A DNA stretch of 24,954 nucleotides from JBEBXQ01 sp040391535 (GTDB taxonomy: Bacteria > Bacteroidota > Bacteroidia > Cytophagales > Spirosomataceae), in NCBI GenBank assembly GCA_040391535.1, contig JBEBXQ010000072.1, positions 1 through 24,954 on the forward strand. Reading direction: 5' to 3'. Position 1 is the first letter of the stretch; every line of letters starts with the position of its first letter. Below the pieces are notes generated by a model. The model made no database searches. It had not been told where the DNA came from and saw only the letters and a program-made list of their open reading frames with translations. The translations under genes and the position numbers were made by a program. This document shows positions 1-6,788 of the stretch, one piece after another.

Positions 1-344
1 CTTTTAACATTTTTATAAATCAGCGGGGTTTCGATATTTTCAAAAACCGTAAGCTCATCAATCAGGTGATAGGCCTGAAAAACAAACCCGATCTTCGATT
101 TATACAAAGCTGAGCGTTCTTTTTCTTTCATTTTCAGCACGTCCTGTTCAAAAAGGTTGTAGCTTCCTTCATTGGGTATATCCAGCATACCCATAATATG
201 AAGAAGCGTCGATTTACCGGAACCGGACGGCCCCATAATCGATACGAAATCTCCCTGCCCTATCTGAAGGTTTATATCTTTCAAAACAAAGGTGCGGTTA
301 CCGCCTGTTTCGTACCACTTGAAGAGGTTATTAATCTGTATCAT
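1..344 (-). CDS. ABC exporter ATP-binding subunit (LolD/MacB type), 3' end cut off by window
   Basis: This ATPase should energise an ABC exporter of the MacB/LolD/FtsX-permease type at the inner membrane. Only the first 114 codons are present. Reading from the ATG at 344 on the minus strand gives a protein starting MIQINNLFKWYETGG. The Walker A motif GPSGSGKST lies at about residues 36-44 and the Q-loop segment IGFVFQAYHLIDELTV at about 86-101, both typical of the MJ0796/LolD/MacB subfamily. The signature motif, Walker B and H-loop would lie beyond the left edge. An FtsX-like permease gene probably follows outside the window. The family is clear; the exported substrate is not. A striking paired palindrome lies about 120-165 bases upstream and may control the gene. 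Confidence 0.93.
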   Translation of the reverse strand, partial: MIQINNLFKWYETGGNRTFVLKDINLQIGQGDFVSIMGPSGSGKSTLLHIMGMLDIPNEGSYNLFEQDVLKMKEKERSALYKSKIGFVFQAYHLIDELTVFENIETPLIYKNVK

Positions 345-409
345 TTTCCGGATTGTTTTTTAGCTATCAGCGTTGTGTTATTTTTATCAAATGTACCAAT
401 ATCATTTTC

Positions 410-424
410 ACACAATTCGTACCA
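410..424 (-). promoter_or_regulatory. weak sigma-54-like -24/-12 candidate for the ABC operon
   Basis: On the minus strand the sequence TGGTACGAATTGTGT fits TGGCACG-N4-TTGC at TGG, ACG and the TG of the -12 box, with GG and the -12 dinucleotide correctly ten bases apart. The -12 GC is GT here, so the match is imperfect. It lies about 66-80 bases upstream of the ATPase start codon and downstream of the paired palindrome at 468-503, which is the right order for an enhancer-dependent promoter. This is inference only. Confidence 0.22.
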
Positions 425-461
425 CAATTCAATATATTGATTATCAGCACATTAAAAACAA

Positions 462-509
462 ACCACCTGTTCATAAGCGGACAAAAGTGTACGGATATGA
501 ACAGGTGGT
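462..509. promoter_or_regulatory. perfect 14-base inverted repeat formed by two tandem 16-base palindromes, candidate activator site
   Basis: ACCACCTGTTCATA (462-475) is exactly complementary to 496-509, with a 20-base centre. The block also divides into two tandem half-palindromes, TGTTCATAAGCGGACA (468-483) and TGTACGGATATGAACA (488-503), separated by AAAG. Both fit TGTNCR-N4-YGNACA. Two spaced palindromes upstream of a weak sigma-54-like box and an ABC exporter gene look like paired binding sites of an NtrC-family response regulator. A plain hairpin is the alternative, but the 20-base centre also follows the palindromic motif, which favours protein binding. Confidence 0.45.
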
Positions 510-804
510 GACATGATTTCATTGTAGTGATTTGATTTGTGAATTCCGGAACCTCCACTTAAACCAATCATAGTAAATACGACAATCTCCATAATAAGGG
601 TTAAATGAACAATCCATTATTGAGCAAATAAAAATAATTACAAAATACTGGCTTACTTCTATACCGACTTTTATTACTTTCAATAATAAGAAACAAAAAT
701 GGCTCGTCTGGAGAGCAAATCTGTCTTCGACCGGGCTTGCATTCAAAAATTGAATAATTTAGCGAAAAGAGATTTCTTATCCGAATCACCACATAAATGC
801 CCAT

Positions 805-1953
805 ATGAATAAGCAATTTGTTATTTGCGGTGCTGGTATCGCCGGACTTACCACTGCTGTTGCCCTCCATCAGAAAGGAATTTACCCGCTTGTTTTTGAA
901 GCAGCACCTGCCATTTCGCCCGTTGGAGCAGGACTCGGGCTGGCGGCCAATGCCATCAAAGCATTTAAAGCAATAGGGCTTGACCAGCAGGTAATCAGTG
1001 CAGGTCAGTTTCTGAATGCAATGAATATTTATGACCATCATGGAAAAATGCTTACCCGTACTGATTCCCGGAAAATCAGCGAAAAATACGGTCAGGATAA
1101 TTTCTGTATCCATAGAGCGGATTTACATAAGCTGCTGCTTTCTCAGATTGATCCTGACTATATACAAACCCATAAAAAGCTGGAAAAACCGGAACAATCC
1201 GGTTCGTCAATGATATTGAATTTTACGGACGGTACTTCCTTCAAGACCGATTACCTGATCGCTGCTGATGGAATAAATTCAGTCGTCCGGCAGCATCTGT
1301 TACCTGAAATTGCGCCACGTTATGCCGGCTACACCTGTTGGAGGGCCGTTATAGAAAACCCTCTTCCCGGCTATACTGACGCAGCTGAATACTGGGGACC
1401 GGCCGGCAGGTTCGGCCTTGTGCCGCTGAAAGACCATCAGCTTTACTGGTTTTGTTGCATCAATGCTACCCGTAATAATCCCGCCATGAAGCAAATGACT
1501 TCCCAAAAACTATTAGCTCACTTCAGTAATTATCCTTCTGAAATCATTCAGGTTTTAGAACACTCAGCCAATGCATCACTGATATGGGGAGATATCACCG
1601 ATCTGCCATTACTGAAAAACTACGCTTTTGGTAATACAGTACTCATCGGAGATGCCGCGCATGCTACTACACCCAATATGGGGCAGGGTGCCTGCCAGGC
1701 GATTGAGGACGCAGTAGTGCTGGCTCAGGAGATTTCCAAAGCAGATGACCCTGCGGCAGCCTTTAAGGCGTTTGAAAAAAGAAGAATGAAACGGACCCAG
1801 GAAATTGTACGGAATTCAGCAACACTGGGAAAGGTTGCGCAATGGGAAAACCGCATGCTGATCAGCATCAGGAATGGATTATTCAGTATTTTACCTGAAA
1901 AATTCAATGAAATACAGCTGCAGAAACTTTACAATGTTGATTTTGAGAGCTGA
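805..1953 (+). CDS. FAD-dependent monooxygenase, class A (PHBH-like fold)
   Basis: A single-component flavin hydroxylase of 382 residues, probably cytoplasmic, expected to use NAD(P)H and O2 to hydroxylate or epoxidise a small, often aromatic substrate. The Rossmann GAGIAG lies at residues 9-14, followed by the acidic end of strand beta-2 at FEA. The DG motif is AADG at 153-156, and the GD motif is GDAAH at 282-286, followed by the TTPNMGQGACQAIED segment that closes the FAD site. The GD region is closer to the HpxO/zeaxanthin-epoxidase style than to TetX, whose equivalent I remember as GDAAHLMPPFAGQG. The substrate cannot be read from the sequence. The gene stands alone and converges with the DeoR gene across a 16-base gap, so it is probably not part of the sugar operon. 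Confidence 0.88.
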   Translation: MNKQFVICGAGIAGLTTAVALHQKGIYPLVFEAAPAISPVGAGLGLAANAIKAFKAIGLDQQVISAGQFLNAMNIYDHHGKMLTRTDSRKISEKYGQDNFCIHRADLHKLLLSQIDPDYIQTHKKLEKPEQSGSSMILNFTDGTSFKTDYLIAADGINSVVRQHLLPEIAPRYAGYTCWRAVIENPLPGYTDAAEYWGPAGRFGLVPLKDHQLYWFCCINATRNNPAMKQMTSQKLLAHFSNYPSEIIQVLEHSANASLIWGDITDLPLLKNYAFGNTVLIGDAAHATTPNMGQGACQAIEDAVVLAQEISKADDPAAAFKAFEKRRMKRTQEIVRNSATLGKVAQWENRMLISIRNGLFSILPEKFNEIQLQKLYNVDFES

Positions 1954-1969
1954 TTTTCAGAGGGTGCCC

Positions 1970-2731
1970 CTAAGCAATAATCACCTGAATACCCAAATCT
2001 TCCAGAGCTGCAATAGCGTCTTTGGGAGCTTTACTGTCCGTGATGATATACTGAACATCTTCAAAATCACAAATTTTAGCAATTCCTCTCTTTCCGAATT
2101 TGGTATGATCAGCCAGAATGGCCAGTGACTGAGCCGTTCTGATCATCTTCTGATTCAGACCAGCCTCCGTCAGGTTACTGATCGAGAATCCGAAATCAGG
2201 GTCAATACCATCCACACCCAGGAACAAAATCCCGCAGGAAATGGAATTAAGCATATATTCGGCAAAAGTGCCGGCTACGGATGATGAATTTTCCCTGAGT
2301 AACCCGCCCAGCTGTAACACCTCCACTTTGGGCCGGTTTGATAACTCCAAAGCTACTTTCAAAGCGGGTGTTATGACGGTAATCTGTCGTGATGGATATA
2401 AATATCGCGTCACTTCAAAAACAGTAGTTCCGGATCCGATCATCACCGCGTCATGGTTTCTGATGAGCTCAGTAGCAGCTTTTCCGATCAGTTCCTTTTC
2501 ATGAGCGTTGATAAACTGCTTTTCATTGATCGGTCGTTCCAGCGCATATGGATTATGAAGCGATCCACCACCATGGGTACGGTGCAGCAGGTTCTTATCC
2601 TCCAGCATCTTTAAATCTTTACGGATGGTAACGCCCGATACCTGCATAAAATCCGACAGTTCCTGAATACTGACCGTTCCTTTCCGTTGCAATTCCTGAA
2701 GAATGTACTGATGCCTTTCTGTAATGTTCAT
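1970..2731 (-). CDS. DeoR-family transcriptional repressor
   Basis: A 253-residue cytoplasmic regulator. Residues 1-55 form the DeoR winged helix-turn-helix, with recognition helix VSGVTIRKDLKMLE and the hallmark wing RTHGGG at 51-56. Residues 80-240 are the DeoRC effector domain, with GSGTT at 99-103, LGG at 141-143, GVDGID at 172-177 and DHTKFG at 208-213. These loops bind a phosphorylated sugar in characterised relatives. It is transcribed away from the transporter/dehydrogenase/kinase operon across a 302-base AT-rich region, so the simplest reading is that it represses that operon until a phosphorylated intermediate made by one of the two kinases appears. The repeated 12-mer at 2776 and 2951 is the best operator candidate. 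Confidence 0.93.
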   Translation of the reverse strand: MNITERHQYILQELQRKGTVSIQELSDFMQVSGVTIRKDLKMLEDKNLLHRTHGGGSLHNPYALERPINEKQFINAHEKELIGKAATELIRNHDAVMIGSGTTVFEVTRYLYPSRQITVITPALKVALELSNRPKVEVLQLGGLLRENSSSVAGTFAEYMLNSISCGILFLGVDGIDPDFGFSISNLTEAGLNQKMIRTAQSLAILADHTKFGKRGIAKICDFEDVQYIITDSKAPKDAIAALEDLGIQVIIA

Positions 2732-2775
2732 ACCGGATGAATGAAATATTTTGAAAGCAATGATACTATAATTTT

Positions 2776-2787
2776 CACAAAACCTGA
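2776..2787 (+). repeat. 12-base direct repeat copy 1, candidate repressor operator
   Basis: CACAAAACCTGA occurs here and again, identically, at 2951-2962. This copy lies 45 bases upstream of the repressor start codon, where it could mediate autoregulation. The repeat is GC-richer than the surrounding A/T tracts, so a chance match is less likely than it would be for an A/T word. Its role as an operator is inferred. Confidence 0.4.
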
Positions 2788-2914
2788 AACGAATAAGATT
2801 AAATACATTTCAAAAAATAATTCATTAATTTAATAATCAGCAATTTATATATTAAAACAAAATTCAATATATTTATTTATGAACTTTAATTTACTTTCTT
2901 TTTATTTCAATTTA

Positions 2915-2946
2915 TTTGTTTTGTAAAATTTAAATTTATTCATTTG
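2915..2946 (+). promoter_or_regulatory. candidate Bacteroidota -33/-7 promoter for the sugar operon
   Basis: TTTG at 2915-2918 is followed, after 20 bases, by TTCATTTG at 2939-2946, close to the Bacteroidota consensus TTTG ... TAnnTTTG apart from T in place of A at the second position of the -7 box. Transcription would start near 2952, giving a leader of about 80 bases. Repeat copy 2 (2951-2962) would then sit on the start site, a good position for repression. In such A/T-rich sequence the match is only suggestive. Confidence 0.3.
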
Positions 2947-2950
2947 CCTC

Positions 2951-2962
2951 CACAAAACCTGA
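2951..2962 (+). repeat. 12-base direct repeat copy 2, candidate repressor operator
   Basis: This is an exact second copy of CACAAAACCTGA, 175 bases from copy 1, about 70 bases before the transporter start codon and next to the predicted transcription start. The arrangement (one copy near each divergent gene) suits a DeoR-family repressor that could loop the DNA. The link to the repressor is inferred. Confidence 0.4.
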
Positions 2963-3033
2963 TAAATTCCTTTTTATATAAAAATAATACATCCTTTTCC
3001 GATATTCATTTATTCTAAATTCCTTAACCTTAT

Positions 3034-4287
3034 ATGTTACAACTTGAGAAATCAGGCATTCCCCGCCATCTGGCCTGGGGTTATTTCGGTATACTTATTT
3101 TCATGATGGGTGATGGGGTCGAACAGGGCTGGTTAAGTCCTTATCTGCTTGAACACGGCATGACCATCCAGCAATCCGCTTCCTTATTTACTGTTTATGG
3201 GGTTACCATTGCTATTTCATCATGGTTTTCAGGAGTACTTGCAGAAACATATACTCCCAAGCTCACCATGGCACTGGGATTATTGCTTTATATCATCGGT
3301 ACCATTGGCTTTGTGGGTATCGGAATGGAGCAGTTAAATTACCCTGCCATGCTGATTACCTATGCCATCCGGGGCTTTGGGTACCCCCTGTTTGCGTATT
3401 CGTTTCTTGTCTGGATCACTTATCGCACCGAAAAAAGTCAGCTTGGCCGCGCTGTTGGTTGGTTCTGGTTTGTATTCACAGGTGGACTCAATGTTTTGGG
3501 AGCCTATTATTCCAGCTGGGCCATTGGCAGCATCGGATATCAGAACACGCTCTGGAGCTCTATTTTATGGGTTTCCATCGGTGCGTTTTTTGCACTGGTG
3601 CTGAATAAAGATAAATTCCTGACGGGAAAAACCCAAGAAGCAGGGTCTCAGCATAAGCTTTCAGAATTACTGAAAGGTATTACCATTGTCAAAAAAGAAC
3701 CTAAGGTAGGCATAGGTGGCATTGTCCGGATTATTAATACCACGGCACAGTTCGCATTTCCCGTGTTCCTTCCTATGTATATGGCCGAATTCGGTTTTTC
3801 AACCAAAGAATGGCTGCAGATCTGGGGGACAATTTTTACCAGCAATATTATTTTCAACCTGATGTTCGGTTTTGTAGGTGACCGGCTCGGATGGCAGAAT
3901 ACCATCATGTGGTTCGGAGGCGTAGGATGTGCCGTATCAACGCTGCTTTTCTACTATTCTCCGGTCTGGTTTGACGGCAGCTACTGGCTTGTAATGCTCA
4001 GCGGAGTAATATGGGGTGGTCTGCTTGCCGGTTATGTACCTCTTTCGGCACTGGTTCCTTCTCTTGTAAAAGAAGAAAAAGGCGCTGCCATTTCCATTCT
4101 GAATCTCGGAGCGGGATTACCTGTTTTCATCGGTCCGGCAATCGTGGGACTTACAATTGGCAGTATCGGAAGCGAAGGAGTCGTATGGATTCTGGCCGGA
4201 TTATACCTGATCAGCGCTGTACTGACCCGATTTATTACCTTACCCGAAGAAGAACCTCTGCAGCCGGTATCAGGACTGGCAAACTGA
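3034..4287 (+). CDS. MFS transporter of the polyol permease (RbtT/DalT/CsbX) family
   Basis: A 417-residue inner-membrane secondary transporter with about 12 hydrophobic segments, expected to import a polyol, sugar acid or related small molecule with protons. The N-terminal stretch MGDGVEQGWLSPYL in the first helix and loop is the pattern I associate with ribitol and D-arabinitol permeases and with B. subtilis CsbX. A degenerate motif A follows helix 2 (GVLAETYTPK), and the second-half counterpart is GDRLGWQ after helix 8. It is the first gene of the operon: the dehydrogenase begins 30 bases downstream, and the DeoR gene is divergent. Polyol permease membership does not fix the substrate, since some members are associated with organic acids. 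Confidence 0.86.
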   Translation: MLQLEKSGIPRHLAWGYFGILIFMMGDGVEQGWLSPYLLEHGMTIQQSASLFTVYGVTIAISSWFSGVLAETYTPKLTMALGLLLYIIGTIGFVGIGMEQLNYPAMLITYAIRGFGYPLFAYSFLVWITYRTEKSQLGRAVGWFWFVFTGGLNVLGAYYSSWAIGSIGYQNTLWSSILWVSIGAFFALVLNKDKFLTGKTQEAGSQHKLSELLKGITIVKKEPKVGIGGIVRIINTTAQFAFPVFLPMYMAEFGFSTKEWLQIWGTIFTSNIIFNLMFGFVGDRLGWQNTIMWFGGVGCAVSTLLFYYSPVWFDGSYWLVMLSGVIWGGLLAGYVPLSALVPSLVKEEKGAAISILNLGAGLPVFIGPAIVGLTIGSIGSEGVVWILAGLYLISAVLTRFITLPEEEPLQPVSGLAN

Positions 4288-4317
4288 AATCTTACAAGTC
4301 AATAACATTAAACAATA

Positions 4318-5313
4318 ATGACCAGAATATTAATTACTGCTCCCTATTATCAGGCAGCGCAGGACGTACTGAAAGCACAATTCGGAGAAATCATTTATAA
4401 ACCCTGGAAAGACCACGGGCACGGTTACCGGCCTGATGAACTGATTGCCCTGCTCAGAGAAACAAAGGCAGAAGCACTGATTACAGAACATGATGAAGTA
4501 ACCGCAGAGGTGATCGAGGCTTACCCGGATTTGAAATTCATAGGGGTTTGCCGGGGAACGCCTTCCAATGTAGCCGTGGAAACGGCCACCCGAAAAGGTA
4601 TTCCGGTATTCAATACACCTGCACGTAACGCCCAGGCCGTAGCAGAAATGTTTATTGCCAACCTGATTAACCTGATGCGCAATACATTTGCCGGTGTTGA
4701 ATGGCTGGAAAGCGAAAAATGGGAAGCGGGCGCGCATACTTCCTATCTCCAGTTTAAAGGCAACGAGATCGCCGGAAAAACCATTGGCATGGTGGGTTTT
4801 GGTGCAACCGGACAAACGATCGCGAACCTGGTCAGGCATTTTCCGGCCAGGATCAAATACTACGATCCCTATACCACACACGAAGACACGGCATTTGAAA
4901 AAGTCTCGGTTGAGGACATTTTTGCTGAGTGCGATGTAGTTTCCGTCCATCTGCCGGTAACCGGTGAAACCAGGGGATTGATTGGTCACGAACTGATCAG
5001 CCTGATGCAGCCTCATGCCATTTTTGTCAACACGGCGCGGGCCGCGGTGGTACAGCGTGAGGCACTGCTGGATGCCCTTGAAAATAACCGGATAAGGGGG
5101 GCTATTCTGGATGTATTCGATCATGAGCCACCGGATGAAACAGACTACAAACTGATCCATCACCCGAATGTGCTGGCGACACCCCATATTGCCGGGGCAA
5201 CTTTTGAGGTAGAGGATCACCATGCCGATATTCTCAATACAGCATTACACCGGTTTTATGCTGACAGGGATAAATCTGTAAAGCAACTGGTCAACAGAAC
5301 CGTGGTCCAATAA
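4318..5313 (+). CDS. D-2-hydroxyacid dehydrogenase (NAD-dependent, YoaD/SerA-like)
   Basis: A 331-residue cytoplasmic oxidoreductase that interconverts a D-2-hydroxyacid and its 2-oxoacid. The nucleotide-binding GFGATG lies at residues 160-165, and the acidic D183 at the end of beta-2 predicts NAD rather than NADP. The catalytic trio is visible: R241 in NTARAAVV, E270 in DVFDHEPP and H290 in TPHIAGAT. The segment around CRGTPSNVAVETA and NTPARNAQAVAE is typical of the family. Length is normal and there is no C-terminal ACT domain, so this is not a regulated SerA. Placement between a permease and two sugar kinases suggests it acts on a sugar acid or its phosphate, in the manner of PdxB on 4-phosphoerythronate. 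The kinase gene starts 17 bases later. Confidence 0.92.
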   Translation: MTRILITAPYYQAAQDVLKAQFGEIIYKPWKDHGHGYRPDELIALLRETKAEALITEHDEVTAEVIEAYPDLKFIGVCRGTPSNVAVETATRKGIPVFNTPARNAQAVAEMFIANLINLMRNTFAGVEWLESEKWEAGAHTSYLQFKGNEIAGKTIGMVGFGATGQTIANLVRHFPARIKYYDPYTTHEDTAFEKVSVEDIFAECDVVSVHLPVTGETRGLIGHELISLMQPHAIFVNTARAAVVQREALLDALENNRIRGAILDVFDHEPPDETDYKLIHHPNVLATPHIAGATFEVEDHHADILNTALHRFYADRDKSVKQLVNRTVVQ

Positions 5314-5330
5314 CGCTAAACATCACATCA

Positions 5331-6788
5331 ATGCCTGAAAACAAAAAGTATTTGGTTATCGATATCGGCACGGGAAATGTCAGAGTAGCAGTCACTGATA
5401 CGACAGGACACATACTGTCCATTGCCAGTGACGATGTGAAGTACCATACCGACAAAGCTTATCCGGATTCCATTTATTTTGATCCGGAACTACTCTGGAC
5501 ACAGATTCTATCTTTGGCCCGGCAGGTGATCGAACCGGGATACGCGGCTGATATTGTAGCGGTAACGTCCTCCAGTCAGCGCGAAGGGATTGTGGTGATT
5601 GACAAAGATGGAGCTTCATTGCTTGGAATGCCGAACATCGATCATCGCGGAAGGGAATACGAGCATATTCTTCAGGACAAAAACCGTGTTTATCAATTAA
5701 CCGGACGCTACCCTACTTCGCTGTTTTCGGCCCTGAAGCTGACAGGACTGAAAGAAAAACGTCCTGAAATAGCCGGCAAGATAGCGAAAGTACTCAGCAT
5801 AAGCGACTGGGCTCTTTTTCAGGTTTCAGGGGTGACAGGATATGAACATTCACAGGCATCGGAAACCTTGTTATATGATGTAGAAAAAAAATGCTGGTCG
5901 GATGAGCTCTGCCATTACTTCGGAATTTCACCGGCAATCCTGCCCCCGCTGGTTGATTCGGGTACCATTTATGGCACCATCGCCAGTCGGTTTGCACAGG
6001 GGCTTGGGTTATACCCGGCGACAAAAGCAATCGTGGGCGGGGCCGACACCCAACTGGCCGTTGAAAGCACTTTACCTTTGCAGGATGATGTTGTACTGGT
6101 TTCAGGAACCACTACTCCGGTTATCAAAATCGTCAGCCGGTATATAACGGATGATCAGCAGCGAACCTGGACCAACAGTCACACAACCCACGGGTATTAC
6201 ATACTGGAAACCAATGCAGGAGTTACGGGATTAAATTACCAGCGTTTCAAGACTATTTTTTACCCGAATGAAGACTATGACGTAATGGAGCAGGAAGTAC
6301 TGAAAGTAATGCAGTCCCCTCCTCAATGCTATGCCGCTTTAGGGTCTTTACTTGCAGATGAAAAACAGCCCTTACTGAAAGGCGGATTTATATTTCATAC
6401 GCCCCTGTCACATGCCCTGGTACGTGGACATTTTACTTTCGCACTCCTTTGGGATATCGCATGCAGTATTTATGAAAACTACAAAAGCCTGGCAGAAGTT
6501 ACGCCTTGCGGGAAAAACTATGTCTGGGCATGCGGCGGCGGGGCACAAAGTCGCGTATTGCAGCAAATGCTCGCGAATTTATTGAATAAAGAAATCAGAA
6601 TACGGGAAAATTACCGGCAGGCCACCGTAGTTGGAGGCACAGTCATCTGTAACAGAGCTTTGGGTATACCCCATGCAACCGGACAACCCTTTTTCTGCCT
6701 CTCACCTGATTCCCGGTGGGATACTGGTAAATGGTATGAGTCATGGAAAACAAACCGCCAAACCCTTAAAAGCTTTTCGGCATCATGA
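5331..6788 (+). CDS. FGGY-family carbohydrate kinase, LsrK-like
   Basis: A 485-residue ATP-dependent kinase of the FGGY family, cytoplasmic. The N-terminal phosphate loop is DIGTGNVR at 11-18, the catalytic base is probably D239 in VGGADTQLAV, and the C-terminal ATP-domain glycine run is WACGGGAQSRV. Within the family it is most like AI-2 kinase LsrK: TSSSQREGIVVI and the following NIDHRGREYEHI align with the LsrK stretch around SMREGIVLY and ANVDARAAREV, and ISDWALFQVSG aligns with ISDWLAYMLSG. Lsr transporter and LsrF/LsrG genes are absent, so quorum-signal processing is not implied. B. subtilis YoaC, from a similar permease/dehydrogenase/kinase operon, is another likely relative. Its stop codon overlaps the start of the second kinase (ATGA), indicating translational coupling. 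Confidence 0.88.
   Translation: MPENKKYLVIDIGTGNVRVAVTDTTGHILSIASDDVKYHTDKAYPDSIYFDPELLWTQILSLARQVIEPGYAADIVAVTSSSQREGIVVIDKDGASLLGMPNIDHRGREYEHILQDKNRVYQLTGRYPTSLFSALKLTGLKEKRPEIAGKIAKVLSISDWALFQVSGVTGYEHSQASETLLYDVEKKCWSDELCHYFGISPAILPPLVDSGTIYGTIASRFAQGLGLYPATKAIVGGADTQLAVESTLPLQDDVVLVSGTTTPVIKIVSRYITDDQQRTWTNSHTTHGYYILETNAGVTGLNYQRFKTIFYPNEDYDVMEQEVLKVMQSPPQCYAALGSLLADEKQPLLKGGFIFHTPLSHALVRGHFTFALLWDIACSIYENYKSLAEVTPCGKNYVWACGGGAQSRVLQQMLANLLNKEIRIRENYRQATVVGGTVICNRALGIPHATGQPFFCLSPDSRWDTGKWYESWKTNRQTLKSFSAS

Larger units (their letters stand above)
345..804. other. 460-base divergent intergenic region
   Basis: This spacer separates the minus-strand ABC ATPase from the plus-strand FAD monooxygenase. 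Its left half holds the inverted repeat at 462-509 and a weak sigma-54-like match at 410-424, described separately. The right half (about 510-804) is AT-rich. Short open frames on the minus strand there have no homology that I recognise and look like chance. I found no convincing promoter box for the monooxygenase: a TTG at 737-739 and TAATTTAG at 755-762 are too close together for the Bacteroidota -33/-7 spacing. Confidence 0.6.
2732..3033. other. AT-rich divergent promoter region between deoR-type gene and operon
   Basis: This 302-base stretch has no open frame and is markedly richer in A+T than the genes beside it. It must carry promoters for the repressor (minus) and the transporter operon (plus). 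It holds a 12-base direct repeat and a candidate Bacteroidota promoter, listed separately. I see no riboswitch-like fold in the leader. Confidence 0.7.

Noticed and set aside
198..440. 80-codon plus-strand frame at the left end
   Set aside because: Its first half is antisense to the ABC ATPase Walker A region. The remainder is A/T-rich spacer.
737..762. TTG plus TAATTTAG as promoter for the FAD monooxygenase
   Set aside because: The spacing between the boxes is about 15 bases, too short for the Bacteroidota -33/-7 arrangement, and the -7 box is imperfect.
601..1113. 170-codon minus-strand frame across the upstream region and the start of the FAD monooxygenase
   Set aside because: No homology or signal is visible. 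Most of it is antisense to the conserved FAD-binding region and its composition looks random.
805..1953. Reading the FAD monooxygenase as a Tet(X)-type tetracycline inactivator
   Set aside because: The GD-motif region (GDAAHATTPNMGQG) differs from the Tet(X) pattern as I remember it, and no resistance context or mobile element is nearby.
4330..5223. 297-codon open frame on the minus strand opposite the dehydrogenase
   Set aside because: It lies entirely inside a plus-strand gene with a complete set of catalytic residues. The translation is rich in Cys, His and Arg with no recognisable motif, as expected for an antisense shadow.
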